The notes under the pieces: model-generated | Seen by the model: the letters and a program-made list of their open reading frames with translations, nothing else | Databases searched by the model: none | What the model was told of the DNA's origin: nothing | Origin: Eutreptiella sp. 'Long Island Sound 2002' | Lineage: Eukaryota > Euglenozoa > Euglenophyceae > Eutreptiales > Eutreptiaceae | Direction of reading: 5' to 3' | Assembly: GCA_964036045.1 (NCBI GenBank) | Contig: OZ038388.1 | Span: forward strand, 9,400,223 to 9,464,222 | DNA length: 64,000 bases | Program-made: the position numbers and the translations under genes | Part shown: positions 51,485-62,129 of the stretch, in pieces | How the letters are laid out: every line of letters starts with the position of its first letter | Numbering within the stretch: position 1 is the first letter of the stretch

Positions 51485-52717
51485 GTGCTGAAGAAGGCTC
51501 CAGAAGAGCCAAAACCACTGAGCTTCGCCACTCCCAACCCCTGGAGCGCCCTGCCAAGGGAAGTACATGTGGGTACGGGACATGGCAAGAAGGAAGGAGC
51601 GACCACGGAGAGCCCCGTGGACGGGCAGGACCAACCCAAGATCTACACCATCCGTGACCATACCCTTGAAGTCCTGATGCACCCGGACGTGCTAGAGTTG
51701 CATGCCGTGAGAGTCGTCCATACACCTCATGGCGACGAGCGGCAGTTGCACTTGAAAGTGCGAGTACGGTGCGGACGAGAGGAGAAGGTGGTGGACGTGT
51801 TAGTGGATACGGGTGCCCAGGTGAGCCTGGTCCGGAGAGGGTTGTTCAAGGAGGAACTCCTGCAGCCCAGCCGGAGACCGGTCCGCCTGAAGGTCGCCAA
51901 CGGAGAGATTATGGGTGGCGGCACCCATGAAGCCACCATCAGTATGGAATTCTGGGAGCATGAGCGCTTGAACCGCCCTGATCAGGCGAAGAGAAGCACT
52001 CTATCCGGGAACTTCTATGTGGCCGACATTACAGATTGGGATATGATCATGGGGTATGACTTCATGGTGGCAAACGCCATTGGAGCCCTTCGCCATCGTG
52101 CAACGCTGGTCCGGGAGGATGATGAATGCCTCACATGGCTGTCCACGGACTATGCATGCGGATCATCCGAATGGAATGCTGAGGAAGAGGATCGGATCGT
52201 CCAAGCGGTGCAAGCTGTGGGTGCCAAGTCCAGAGGAGACCGTGGAGCTCATCTCACGGAGTATGGAATGGCGCCGCAGGTGTATGGCAGGATGATCCAG
52301 ACGCTGGGAGCCGAAGCGCCCGAGACGGACGTCTTCGCTTCCCGGGATGCCCCACTTTTGCGGAAGTGCAGGAGGCATTGGCATCGAGGAGACTCAGCCT
52401 GGCACAGGCATCGGGGTTTGAAGGAGTGGGGGCCCATGTATTGGCATGGCTCCCTGGACAATACCAGACGTACGGTGGAGAAGATCGTCGCGGATAGGGC
52501 GAAAGGGATCCTGGTCATAACCGGCATGGGATCCACCCCATGTCCGCTGGAGGGTCTCAAGTCGACGCTGGACTCCATCACCCTGAAGGAGATGTCATTC
52601 GGGCCAGAGGAGGAGTTGTTCATCGACGCCAAGGGTGTATCAATGCCCCCCCCTGGGTCAAGCGTGGGGTACCAAGGCTTTTCTGGTGGATGGGGCGCAA
52701 GCCCAGCCCACGGGTGA
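51485..52717 (+). pseudogene. pol: Pol N-terminal part: aspartic protease plus an extra RNase H-like domain
   Basis: The retropepsin active site is 'VDVLVDTGAQVSLVRRG' (D-T-G), with the flap-side 'WDMIMGYDFM' corresponding to the usual I-(L/I)-G-x-D. Downstream, 'PETDVFASRDAPLLRKC' and 'RAKGILVITGMGSTPCP' resemble the D-x-F-A-S RNase H-like domain that follows RT in DIRS-like elements, but here it precedes RT. The protease would process Gag-Pol. It is in a different frame from gag. The frame ends at 52717 and the downstream RT N-terminus overlaps from 52635 in another frame. Confidence 0.7.
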
Positions 52718-54234
52718 TGAAGCATTCATCCGTAGGGTGGAGGCGGTGCCCTTGAAGGTCATGTTTGAGCCCAAGGAGGGGACGGATCAGCCTATTGATG
52801 GCATTGACGTCCTGTCCCACGCCGAGATCGACGACGCCGTCAACTACATGCGGATGGGGATGCACGACCGTGTGGCAGTCAAGAAGAGGCGTGCCATGGT
52901 CACATCTCCGCATTGGTGGGATGACAAGATGTTGGTCACCGGCAAGTACGAGAAGGATGAGTTCGTGGCGAGGGTCATGGATCACATCGCGGACCAATAC
53001 GATGGTCCGGTTGGGTCGGACCCACCAACATGGGGTTTTCCAAGAGTGGGAACCGGTAGCGACGAGCACCAGCCCGAGGCCGCAAATTTTCGAAGATTAT
53101 CGGTGGGAATCGCGACCCACGACGATGAAGACGGCATATCGGACGAGGAGAAGTCAGACTCGGACCCAGAAGAGGCCTATACCGCAGTGTGGTCGGTTGT
53201 ATCGATATCGAAGCAAGCGGCTGAAGAGGCTCAGGAGAACCCGAAGGTCGCCGAGCTGAAGGAGAGGCTGATCAATGCCTATCCGCGGCTATTCAGTGGC
53301 GTCGCCAACAAGAACCCTCCAGACCGTGAGAGGTTTGGTACAGCGAGGATCAAGCTGAAGCCAAACCCCAAGATCTATCGTCATAGGGAGTACCAACTTC
53401 AGGGCGATCGGGCCGAGGCCATGAAGAAGCTGTTGGCCGAGTTCATTGAGCATGATGGATCGAACCCTCCGACAGTGAGTGGGCCAGCCCAGCCTTCATC
53501 GTGCCCCAGAAGGAGAAGGGCGAGTAGAGATTGGTGGTTGATTACAGAGGTTTGAACGAGCAGACCGAGCACGACTCGTACTCGCTTCCCCTGATCGACT
53601 CCATCCTCCAAAAACAACAGAAAAAGCGGATTTTCACGGTGTTAGACCTGAAACACGGCTATCACCAGATGCCGCTACACCCGGACTCCAGGCCCTGCAC
53701 AGCGATGTCGACGCCGCTGGGGCCCATGCAGTGGAAAGTGGTGCCTATGGGCGCCAAGAATGGCAACGCCGCTTTCCAGCGCATGATGGAGGACCTACTC
53801 GGTCCTGTCCGGGACTGTGCCGACCCCTTGGTGGATGACATCATCATCGGGTCAGGCACGGAGAACATGACTGAGGATGAGCTCATCGAAGTGCATGAAA
53901 AGGATCTGTGACGAGTGCTCAGCGAGCTGGATAAGCACAACATGGTGTGCAAGCCCACCAAAGCCTCACTCTTCGTGAAGGAAGTGGAGTTGGCGGGTCA
54001 CGTGGTTGGTCACGGGCAGCGCCGTCCCATGCCTGGGAAACTGGCGTCCCTGCACCACTGGGAGAACCCCTAGACCATCAGCGAACTACGATCCTTCATG
54101 GGGTTCTGCAACTACTATTCGGGCTATGTCCGAATGTGTGCAGAACTGTCGGGGCCGCTGCACAAGATGCTGCAAGTGGGCAAGTTCGATGGCCGGAAGG
54201 GGAGCAAGAAGAAGCTTGCCCTGGACCCCTGAGG
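52635..54234 (+). pseudogene. pol: Pol reverse transcriptase, frameshifted
   Basis: The segment 52635-53555 leads into RT with 'RFGTARIKLKPNPKIYRHRE'. After a frameshift near 53.46-53.53 kb the core reads 'VVDYRGLNEQTEHDSYSLPL', 'FTVLDLKHGYHQMPLHP' (first Asp), 'VVPMGAKNGNAAFQRMME' and 'PLVDDIIIGSG' (catalytic Asp pair; L-V-D-D in place of Y-x-D-D). TGA at 53909-53911 and TAG at 54071-54073 interrupt the thumb region. Another frame change near 54.23 kb leads into RNase H. RT copies element RNA into cDNA; this copy cannot be active. Confidence 0.85.
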
Positions 54235-56471
54235 CTGAGGATGCATTCAACCGCCTGAAGGAGCGACTCCTGGGGCAGTTGGGGCTGTTCCTGGTGGACC
54301 CGGACAAGGGATTCGTGCTACGGACAGACGCCTCGGATTATGCCGTGGGGGCAGTCCTCGAGCAAGTCCGGGACGATGGGACTCATGTTCCCGTGGCGTT
54401 TCGGAGCAGGATCCTGGCCGAGGGCCAACGCCGAACATGGACCGCGAGAGAGAAGGAGACATACGCCATTGTATGTGCGCTCAGGAAGTGGTCTGGCCAA
54501 ATCGGACTGCAGCCGGTGGTGGTGTGCACGGACCACCAGTCCCTACAGAGCTGGCACAAGGAGCATGTCGACACCCCCTCAGGACCAGCGGCTAGGAGGG
54601 CCCGATGGCACGAGACGTTCGCCAAGTTCGACCTCAGCGTCGTGTATGTCCTGGGGAAGGACAACACTGTGGCAGATTGCCTCAGTCGATGGGCCTACCC
54701 CGCGGGCAAGGCTTGGATGGACATATCCAGCCATGGGGACGCCGAGGAAACCGAGGAGGCCAAACGCATCATCGAGATCGAGAAGGCCATGGAGCAAGAG
54801 GGGGTCAAGTGCTTTGTGGTGATGGCAAACCGTACGGACCTGGCCAAGTTCCGGGGTGCCCGCGTCCAAGCTATTCGAGAGGAAACCCTCGAGCAATGGA
54901 TGGTGGCCCCTGTAGAGCTAGTCAGGTCGGTGCTCACAGAGGACTGGTCGGATGACTATGCGGCATCCGAGCACTGGAGCAAGTACTGGAATGCCGTGAG
55001 CGCCCCGTCGGACGAAGAATGGCCCGCGGGCTTGACCGAGGATGGGGACAAGTTGTTCCTCAAGGACAAGCTGCTGGTGCCCGAGAACCGAGTGGAGGAT
55101 CTCATTGACCATTGTCACAACGCCCAGCTCATGCACCCTGGCCGGGACAAGATGCAGCAGGACCTGGAGTGGCGTTTCAAGTTCCCTCCGGGGTACTACG
55201 CCATCCTGGATAGGTACTGCAGCGACTGTGCCGTGTGTCGGGCCACGAAGAGCCCCAACCACTCCACAGCGGGCAATCCGGTGTACACGGCTATACCGGA
55301 GCCCCCTATGCGGTCCGTGGCCATGGATGTATTCGCCATGCCTGAGGTCACCGTGGAAGGAGAGACCTACGACTGTGTCATCCTGGCGGTGGATAGGCAC
55401 AGTGGGTATATCGTGGCGGTCCCTGGCAAGAAGTCCAAGAAGAAGGACAAGAAGGACAAGCATGGAGTGGGGCTGCAGGCCAGGAACGTCGCTAATGCCA
55501 TGATCAGGCATTGGCTGATGATTTTTGATGTCCCAGCTGTCATCTGCAGCGATCGGGGCAGTCAATTTGTGGGGACGTGGTTCGAAACGATGTGCAAGCA
55601 CATGGGCATTCGACATGCCAAGACCGTGGCGTACCACAGCCGGTTGAATGGCCGGGCTGAGGTTGCCGGGCGGCAGATGTTCGAGAAGTTCCGCCAGCTG
55701 CACATCGACGAACCGGGCCGGAATTGGTATAATTCGCTGTGGAGAGTACTCCAAGCGTATCACGACCTTCCGGGACCCACTGGACTGTCGCCCCATCGTA
55801 TCCTGTTCCTACGGGATCGAGTGTCACGCACTCTCCCGTGGTTGAACCATGGCAAAGTGGCCCGGGATGCGAACGCTATGATGGCTGAGGCAGCCGACAC
55901 GGCGGCCAAGGTGTGCAAGGCACTTCAGGACGAGCATGACAAGAGGGCCAAGTACTTCTAGCAGGGAAAGGTCCAGTAGTATGCTCTCCAAGACACCGTG
56001 TGGGTGGAGCGGCACCACAAGGATGTCCTGTCCAGGCATTGGCAGGCATCTTGGTATGTGCCGGGGGTAATCGTGCGGAAGGTCGGGCAGGATGTGTATG
56101 CGGTTCGTGTGGGGGATAACAAGATCCTGGATCGCGACCATACCCAGCTTCGTCCCCGAGCACCAGACCCCAGCGGACGTCCCGTCACCTTCGAGCTCAC
56201 GGCCGGCGATGTGGACTCGGACGACGAGGGTGAGGACGACGACTTCACCGCCGAGAAGATCCTGGCGGACAAGCCGGACCCGGGGACGCCTGGGGGTAGG
56301 CTTTATAAAGTCCGTTGGAAGGGTTTCGCCGCATCCAGGGGTTCGTGGGAGCCTCCGAGCAGTTTTGTGCCGAGGTATACCACGGTCTGGATGGACTACC
56401 TGAAGAAAAAGAATATTTCTTTGGATGTCAAGGACGTGTTGGTCCATTTGGTTGCTGCTGTAGCGCCGTAA
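54235..56471 (+). pseudogene. pol: Pol RNase H, integrase and chromodomain
   Basis: RNase H begins 'KGFVLRTDASDYAVGAVLEQ'. Integrase has the HHCC zinc region ('HCHNAQLMHPGRDKM', 'YCSDCAVC') and the DDE core: Asp in 'SVAMDVFAMPEV', Asp in 'VICSDRGSQFVGTW', and Glu in 'RLNGRAEVAGRQMFEKF'. Two TAG codons (55959, 55977) follow. The frame then continues through the integrase C-terminal barrel to a chromodomain ('FTAEKILADKP', 'YKVRWKGFAASRGSWEPPSS') ending at 56471. Chromodomains direct insertion to methylated-histone chromatin. 56472-56853 is non-coding 3' sequence. Confidence 0.9.
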
Positions 56472-56853
56472 TAGATCCCCCTTGGCATTTTTGTTTGTTT
56501 TTGTGCTTGTGAGATGGGTGAGGGCGTTCATCCGGGGATTTTTCGGCCTTGATTGGCCATATATCCCCTTCACTCGATCTCCACATATATATTTCATTGT
56601 GGTATACCTTTTTAGGTCGACCGACGACGTTTCTCTATCTTTGATCCCCTTGGTCAATGTTGTAGATCAAGAGGAGACCGGATATGGCGTAGGGCACCGA
56701 TTTTCGGTGTCCTCGGCCTTCCCTTGGGGCATGGGGGACGCCTACCACGTGCATGGGGCCTCCATGTGTCCTTGGGACATGGAGGGGTGGGTTGGAGCCC
56801 ATTGGGGTCCTCCCGTCCTCTCTTCAATGACTTCCGAGCGGTAACAACGCTCT

Positions 56854-56864
56854 GAGAAGGGGGG
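56854..56864 (+). other. Polypurine tract
   Basis: GAGAAGGGGGG lies immediately before the right LTR and would prime plus-strand synthesis. Confidence 0.85.
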
Positions 56865-59222
56865 TGAAGCCGGTTCGGACCCCCGTGGCCATCTTGGGGT
56901 CACTTGGGGTGTGTATCTATGTGCCGGCAAGCCGCCATTGGCTGATATCATACTCTCCGATCCACCTGACCTAACCCGATGTGATAGTGTGATAGGTTTG
57001 GCCATTCCGGCTATGAGCGGCCATATTCAGTACCGAGGCACCGCCAGCGGAGATTTATATATCGGAATATCAGGAATCAACAGGGTTTTATTATCATAAT
57101 GTTTCCGTAATTTTTCAGCCTTTCGTTCTGATGGTCAATGTATCGGCAACTGTCAGTTGGCTCGCGATTTTGCGTTAACCGATTGGTTAACTGTTCTTTT
57201 CAGATATTTTGGCGGAAACCCCGATGAAGGGTCAGATTTCATCAGTAAAGGGTTCGTTGCTTCCGCAATTTTCTAAATCTGCACTCGAAATTTTATTCTG
57301 AATTTTTCGCGATGTCGAAATCGGATTTTCGACTTCGACGTCGCCGCACTTGATTTGGTCTTCTTCGAGTGGTCATACTCTTTTCCCTATGTCCGAATCA
57401 GGTTTCCCTTATACTTGCCACCCATTTGACTTGGAGATATAAGGGAAACAAAAGTGAATCGTGGGACCACATTGAAGGGCCATATCTACGCCGGAGTGTG
57501 AGGAGAGAGAATAAGAAAGGTTGGGTTGCAAGCGCCTTAGTCTCAACTTAACTTAGGAAGCATCAAACGCCTTTGGTGTGTACACATGCCCGGTATAGCA
57601 AGGGATAATTGTCAAGAGGGTATAAAGTGATATATAACTCTTGGACCGTGCAACCGATTATTTCAATGCGACTTTCGAGTGTACCGCATGAGTGTTGGGG
57701 TTGCATAGATACTTTTCGTTGGGTTCCCACGTATTTTTAACGTGAAGTTATGTCCATGGAGGGGCATGGCATACCATGGTGGGAGCCACTTTTGAGGGTA
57801 TGTGTTATATGTATGGTATGTGCTTCGATATGATCACGCGCATGTTATATATCTTCGTGTGGCCGAAGAGATGGGGAGCCACACGTGACAAGGGCTTTGC
57901 CCATGTCCCAATTGTGGAATTCAAAGCGCTAGACTAAGTCTACCGCATATGTATTGCTCATGGTATGTTTGGCAAGGAGATCCATGAGTGCACTCCCATT
58001 TTCATGGGGCATGTAGATACGAGTGGCGAAGGTATCTCCATGCGCCTGATTGGGGAGCCAAGTGGGGGAATTGTTCGCAAATGATTCCAATCATTTGTGT
58101 ATTGAACCATGAGCGGATATCATGGGTGAGCATAGAGATATACTGTCATGAAAACTTTGTATGTGGACATATTTTCATGTTTTTGACCTCATTTTATGCT
58201 CATTTTTGTGTTTTATGTGCTCAACTGGTCGGCTAACAGTAAACTGCCTAGAGATCTGTGAACTATGGTATGTTGCTCATATGTTGGCATATGCTTCGGT
58301 ACTTCGCACCTCACCATATGCCGGATCACGGGGTCACTTTGGCTTGGCACACGAGGCCTCGGAAAATTAGGTCTCAAACTCATGGGCTGACTTGTAAAGC
58401 ATGCCATGTACATAACTGGAGAGGTTTCGAAGCCAATGATGGGATATTCTTGGGCATGGACCTTTGGTCTACATCACCCTTGTATCTTACTTTCCGGTTT
58501 GACACATGCATGGAGCATTTGGATATTTGCCGTATGCATTTTTGAGATAATAATTGACTTTTGGGCATAATGGTGTGATTTGCCTGATTTTGCCATGTTG
58601 TGAGGTCAACATCATGGGGCAGTTCTCCAAGCCCAATCGACTCCAAGTGCAGCCAAGGTTATGTCGGGGTAGGGTATGGTCCTGAGTGCCACTCTAGGCC
58701 ATGACACGCCACTCCCCCGATTGGGCTAGGATTTAGAGGCTTGGGAGTGAACACATTTTTGGGGTTTGTGTATTGACTTTTGACACATGGCATTCAGCCA
58801 TCTCATTTGACCTGGTTCGGGGCAATATGTTGGTGAGTCAAGGGAGGGTCTTGAGTCCAGGGAATGAGGAATTTATGGCTGTGAATGTGTACGTATACCT
58901 CTGTCCCCAACTTTGCTTTATTTGTGTTCATATGCCAATTTCAGGGCTTTCCTCTTGGTGCAATTCTTGTACATGCCCGCCACCGTGAGACGACCGGTGA
59001 GCTGAACGGAAGCCCGCAGCCCGTATTGGATTGTGAATTGGGCTATTGCTGTATTTGTGGGATCTGGTTGCTGTTCAGGGTTGAAGGAGGATTTGTTTTT
59101 CTATATTTTTGAATTTTGGACCCTGGAATTTGAGGAATGCAATCGTTGATCCGGAGTAAGGCAGCAGGGGTAACAGGCGGAAGGGGCACAGTGGGGGCCG
59201 GTCCTGGTAGGGACCTTCTTTA
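56865..59222 (+). repeat. Right LTR (2358 bp)
   Basis: It corresponds to 46024-48379 end to end, with scattered substitutions and small indels. It is followed by the ACGC duplication. Confidence 0.95.
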
Positions 59223-60927
59223 ACGCGTGAACCTACGTGTACTCAGGCCATTGACCCGGGGATCTCAAGGTCAACCCTCACCCCTGCGGACACCTCACGG
59301 CCGTTCCGGAGTTCAGGGCATTTTCCTAACTTCCCGTGGTCAGGTTCCCCATGGTTGGCCCATGGTTCACCACTCCATGGCGACTGGTTTCCCAATCCCA
59401 CGGGGCTGTTGCTTGGCGCTTTCGGTCCCCCTGCCCATCCCATGTCCAATTCCCCTTTGCCTCATCCCGGCACCGGCCCGTTCCCAGCGTCCCATGGACT
59501 CTCTACCCCGTCTGGCCGTTGTGCGGCCCTAGCAACACGCCCTTCCCCGCCCCGTCCCCTTGTCCCATCATCCCGTGTTTATACCCCACCGGGTCGCCAG
59601 CAACCCTGTGGCGTTGGCCCACTGGATCCTCATCCATCCGGGGACCGTTTCGTGCACCGTACCCCGGGTCGCACCCTTCCTGCCCTTTTCCCCTGTGCCG
59701 CGGCCCCGGTCTAATCCCTTGGGCTGTGGTGCGGCCCCATCCCATCCCTCATCCCGTGTTTATACCCCACCGGGCCGCCAGCAACCCTGTGGCGCGGGCC
59801 CACTGGATCCTCATCCATCCGGGCCTAGCACGGGTCGCTCCCCTCCCGCCCCCGCCCCTCACTCCTGTGCCGCCTCCCATAGCACACAGGTCAGGCGGTG
59901 CTCCACTCCGCCCCGGATGCTCCAATCCGGGGCGTCTTTTTGTCGTATTCTCTCCTTTGCCTTGGACGCTCCAGTCTGTGGCACCGGGTTCACCCCCGGA
60001 TGATCCAGTCCAGGGGCTAGTGCCCTGCTTCATTCCGCCCCTGATGCTCCAATCCGGGGCGTCTTTTTATCGTATTCTCTCCGTTGCCTCGGATGCTCCA
60101 GTCCGTGGCACCTGGTTCACCCCAGGACGATCCAGTCCGGGGGCTAGTGCCGTGCTTCATTCCGCCCCGGTTGCTCCAATCTGGGGCGTCTTTTTATCGT
60201 ATTCTCTCCGTTGCCTCAGATGCTGCAGTCCGTGGCACCGGGTTCTCCCCCCGACGATCCAGTCCGGGGGCTTGCGCCGTGCTCCACTCCGCCCCGGATG
60301 CTCCAATCTGGGGCGTCTTTTTGTCGTATTCTCTCCGTTGCCTCGGACGCTCCAGTCCGTGGCATCAAGTTCACCCCCGGACGATCCAGTCGGGGGGCTA
60401 GTGCCGTGCTTCATTCCGCCCCGGTTGCTCCAATCCGGGGCGTCTTTTTATCGAATTCTCTCCGTTGCCTCGAATGCCCGAGTGCGTGGCACCTGGTTCA
60501 CCCCCTGACGATCCAGTCCGGGGGCTAGTGCCGTGCTTCATTCCGCCCCGGTTGCTCCATTCCGGGGCGTCTCTTTAACGTATTCTCTCCGTTGCCTCGA
60601 TGCTCCTGTCCGTTGCGCCGGGTTCTCCCCCGGACGATCCAGTCCGGGGGCTTGGGCCGTGCTCCACTCCGCCCCAGATGCTCCAATCCGGGGCGTCTTC
60701 ATGTCGTATTCTCTCCGTTGCCTCGGACGCTCCAGTCCGTGGCACCGGGTTCACCCCCGGACGATCCAGTCCGGGGGCTAGTGCCGTGCTTCATTCCGCC
60801 CCGGTCGCTCCAATCCGCGGCGTCTTTTTATTGTATTCTCTCCGTTGCCTCGGATGCTCCAGACTGTGGCACCTGGTTCACTCCCGGACGATCCAGTCCG
60901 GGGGCTAGTGCCGTGCTTCTTGCTTCT
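59223..60927 (-). mobile_element. GC-rich non-LTR-like element, 5' part
   Basis: This is the continuation of 45555-46023 after the LTR element. It has two copies of a segment starting 'cgtgtttataccccaccggg' (near 59572 and 59754), then the ~126-bp array, and ends at the 195-bp viral repeat near 60928. Forward open frames here are artefacts of stop-poor GC-rich repeats. Confidence 0.6.
59905..60920. repeat. ~126-bp tandem repeat, about eight copies
   Basis: 'ccccgg.tgctccaatc.ggggcgtct' recurs near 59911, 60038, 60165, 60292, 60419, 60546, 60672 and 60799. Each unit also has 'gctccagtccgtggcacc' and 'ccggacgatccagtccgg', short inverted motifs. The period is a multiple of three, which explains the long spurious frames. 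Confidence 0.9.
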
Positions 60928-61122
60928 TGCTTCTTGCTACTCGAGGGGGTTCCCTTTCCGGCTGCAGTACCCTGAGTTGGTATAACTTTGGCAGTCTTCT
61001 TCACCTTGGCTTGCATTGGCAAAGTAGGTGCAGGCGCAACAGGCTCAGTGTCGTGAGTAAGGGCCTCAGTCACGACATCTTCCTGGACGGCCTCTGCAGC
61101 ATGCACATGCTGGTGCCCTTCA
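60928..61122. repeat. 195-bp direct repeat, right copy
   Basis: This is the partner of 45360-45554. It continues without a break into the upstream part of the minus-strand gene. Confidence 0.75.
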
Positions 61123-61526
61123 TGCCCTCGGTTGCTGTCCAAAACCCACAGTGGAATGCCACGCTGAAGCCACTCTTCTTGAGTATTCCAAGGTGCAGCT
61201 GTTGCTCCCTGCTCCGTCTGATCAGCCTCCAACATGTACGGCATGATGATTCCATGCTGCAGAGCACCTCCAACGGCATTCCCAAGGTCCTTTTGCTTGA
61301 TCGTTGACACAGCCAGAAACGCCACTTTAGTACGGAGGTCGGACATTGCAACTTTTGCAGCCATGGCAGGCGTGTCGTCCACAACAACCACTGCATCAGA
61401 ATACCCACTGCCCAAAAGATATTTGTCCAGGTACCACAGCACGTGAATCAGAGGCATGAAACCACCAATGTTCATGTTCTGCATCTCTTCCAAAAGTCCA
61501 GCGGAATACGACACATAGTTCAGCAA

Positions 61527-61623
61527 CTGTAAATGTGATGTATAAAGACGAAAAACGGAGGCAGCAGTGCGCGAGGCCTGGCGCACACAACGGCATCGTA
61601 ACAGGCGAAAGAAGCAGATATAC
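61527..61623 (-). other. Predicted spliceosomal intron (97 nt) with internal palindrome
   Basis: Minus-strand AAGCAG|GTATAT at 61623 and CATTTACAG|TTG at 61527 give a GT-AG intron that joins two protein-like frames. It contains an imperfect copy of the GC palindrome (61567-61586). No transcript evidence is available. Confidence 0.55.
61567..61586. repeat. Third GC-palindrome copy (one mismatch)
   Basis: GTGCGCGAGG is followed by CCTGGCGCAC, the 20-bp palindrome of 44955-44974 with one base changed. Confidence 0.75.
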
Positions 61624-62129
61624 CTGCTTATCCCAGCGACTCGTTGTTCTGATCCACATACAGTGCTCGTCGAACTGATACGTACTGCTGGTCACCGGAC
61701 CCGATAACCAAGAGTATACCGGCAACCGAACATGGTAGAATGGCACTGTGGTCGGATCCTTGTCCTTCTCCATACGCCAGAGCCTCTGGATGTCGCGGCC
61801 AATACGGTGCACAACATCAGCCTCGCCATAGAAAATGAGGTCTTTCCCCAGCATCATCACATCGAACAGCCACTTCGGAACAAATCCTGCAGTGTCATAT
61901 TCAACGAAAAGGTCAGCGTTGATGACCCACAGGGGGTACTGCAGATCCCGGAAACAGGCTGGCGGTGTCTCTTCAATATCCTCGATACAGCACGCCGTCA
62001 AAGAGAATTTGTTCCCTTGCTCGTCCTGCTTGGAGACATTAATCACATCGCCAGTACTCAGCTGCGTCTGTGTGTCGCTGCCGATGATGGTGCCTCAGTC
62101 TTCCATTGCAGTTGTTTCCGCACGGCTAC

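Larger units (their letters stand above)
46024..59222 (+). mobile_element. Complete chromodomain Ty3/Gypsy (chromovirus-type) LTR retrotransposon, 13.2 kb
   Basis: Two ~2.36-kb LTRs flank, in order, a PBS, gag with a zinc knuckle, protease, an extra RNase H-like domain, RT, RNase H, integrase, a chromodomain and a PPT. The LTRs look about 97% identical over the stretches I compared, so insertion is fairly recent. The coding part nevertheless has at least five TAG and one TGA in-frame stops, plus frameshifts. It inserted into the GC-rich element that already disrupted a viral-type gene. Confidence 0.95.
60928..62129 (-). pseudogene. Virus-type or host gene of unknown function, N-terminal part with one intron
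   Basis: Exon 1 (62129-61624) reads 'DVINVSKQDEQGNKFSLTA', 'YPLWVINADLFVEYDTAGF' and 'HEHCMWIRTTSRWDKQ'-like sequence. The next exon (61526 down) reads 'LLNYVSYSAGLLEEMQNMNI', 'VVVVDDTPAMAAKVAMSDLR' and 'GGALQHGIIMPYMLEADQ', then a charged tail that continues at 45554-45019. A TGA at 62095-62097 interrupts the frame near its upstream end, and the gene is cut at 62130 by the junction with rpb2 copy 2. No family was recognised. The K/S-rich tail suggests a nuclear or DNA-associated protein. Confidence 0.5.

Noticed and set aside
59336-60508. Long forward frame over the 126-bp array
   Set aside because: The frame follows a GC-rich tandem repeat with a period divisible by three and has no domain, so it is an artefact.
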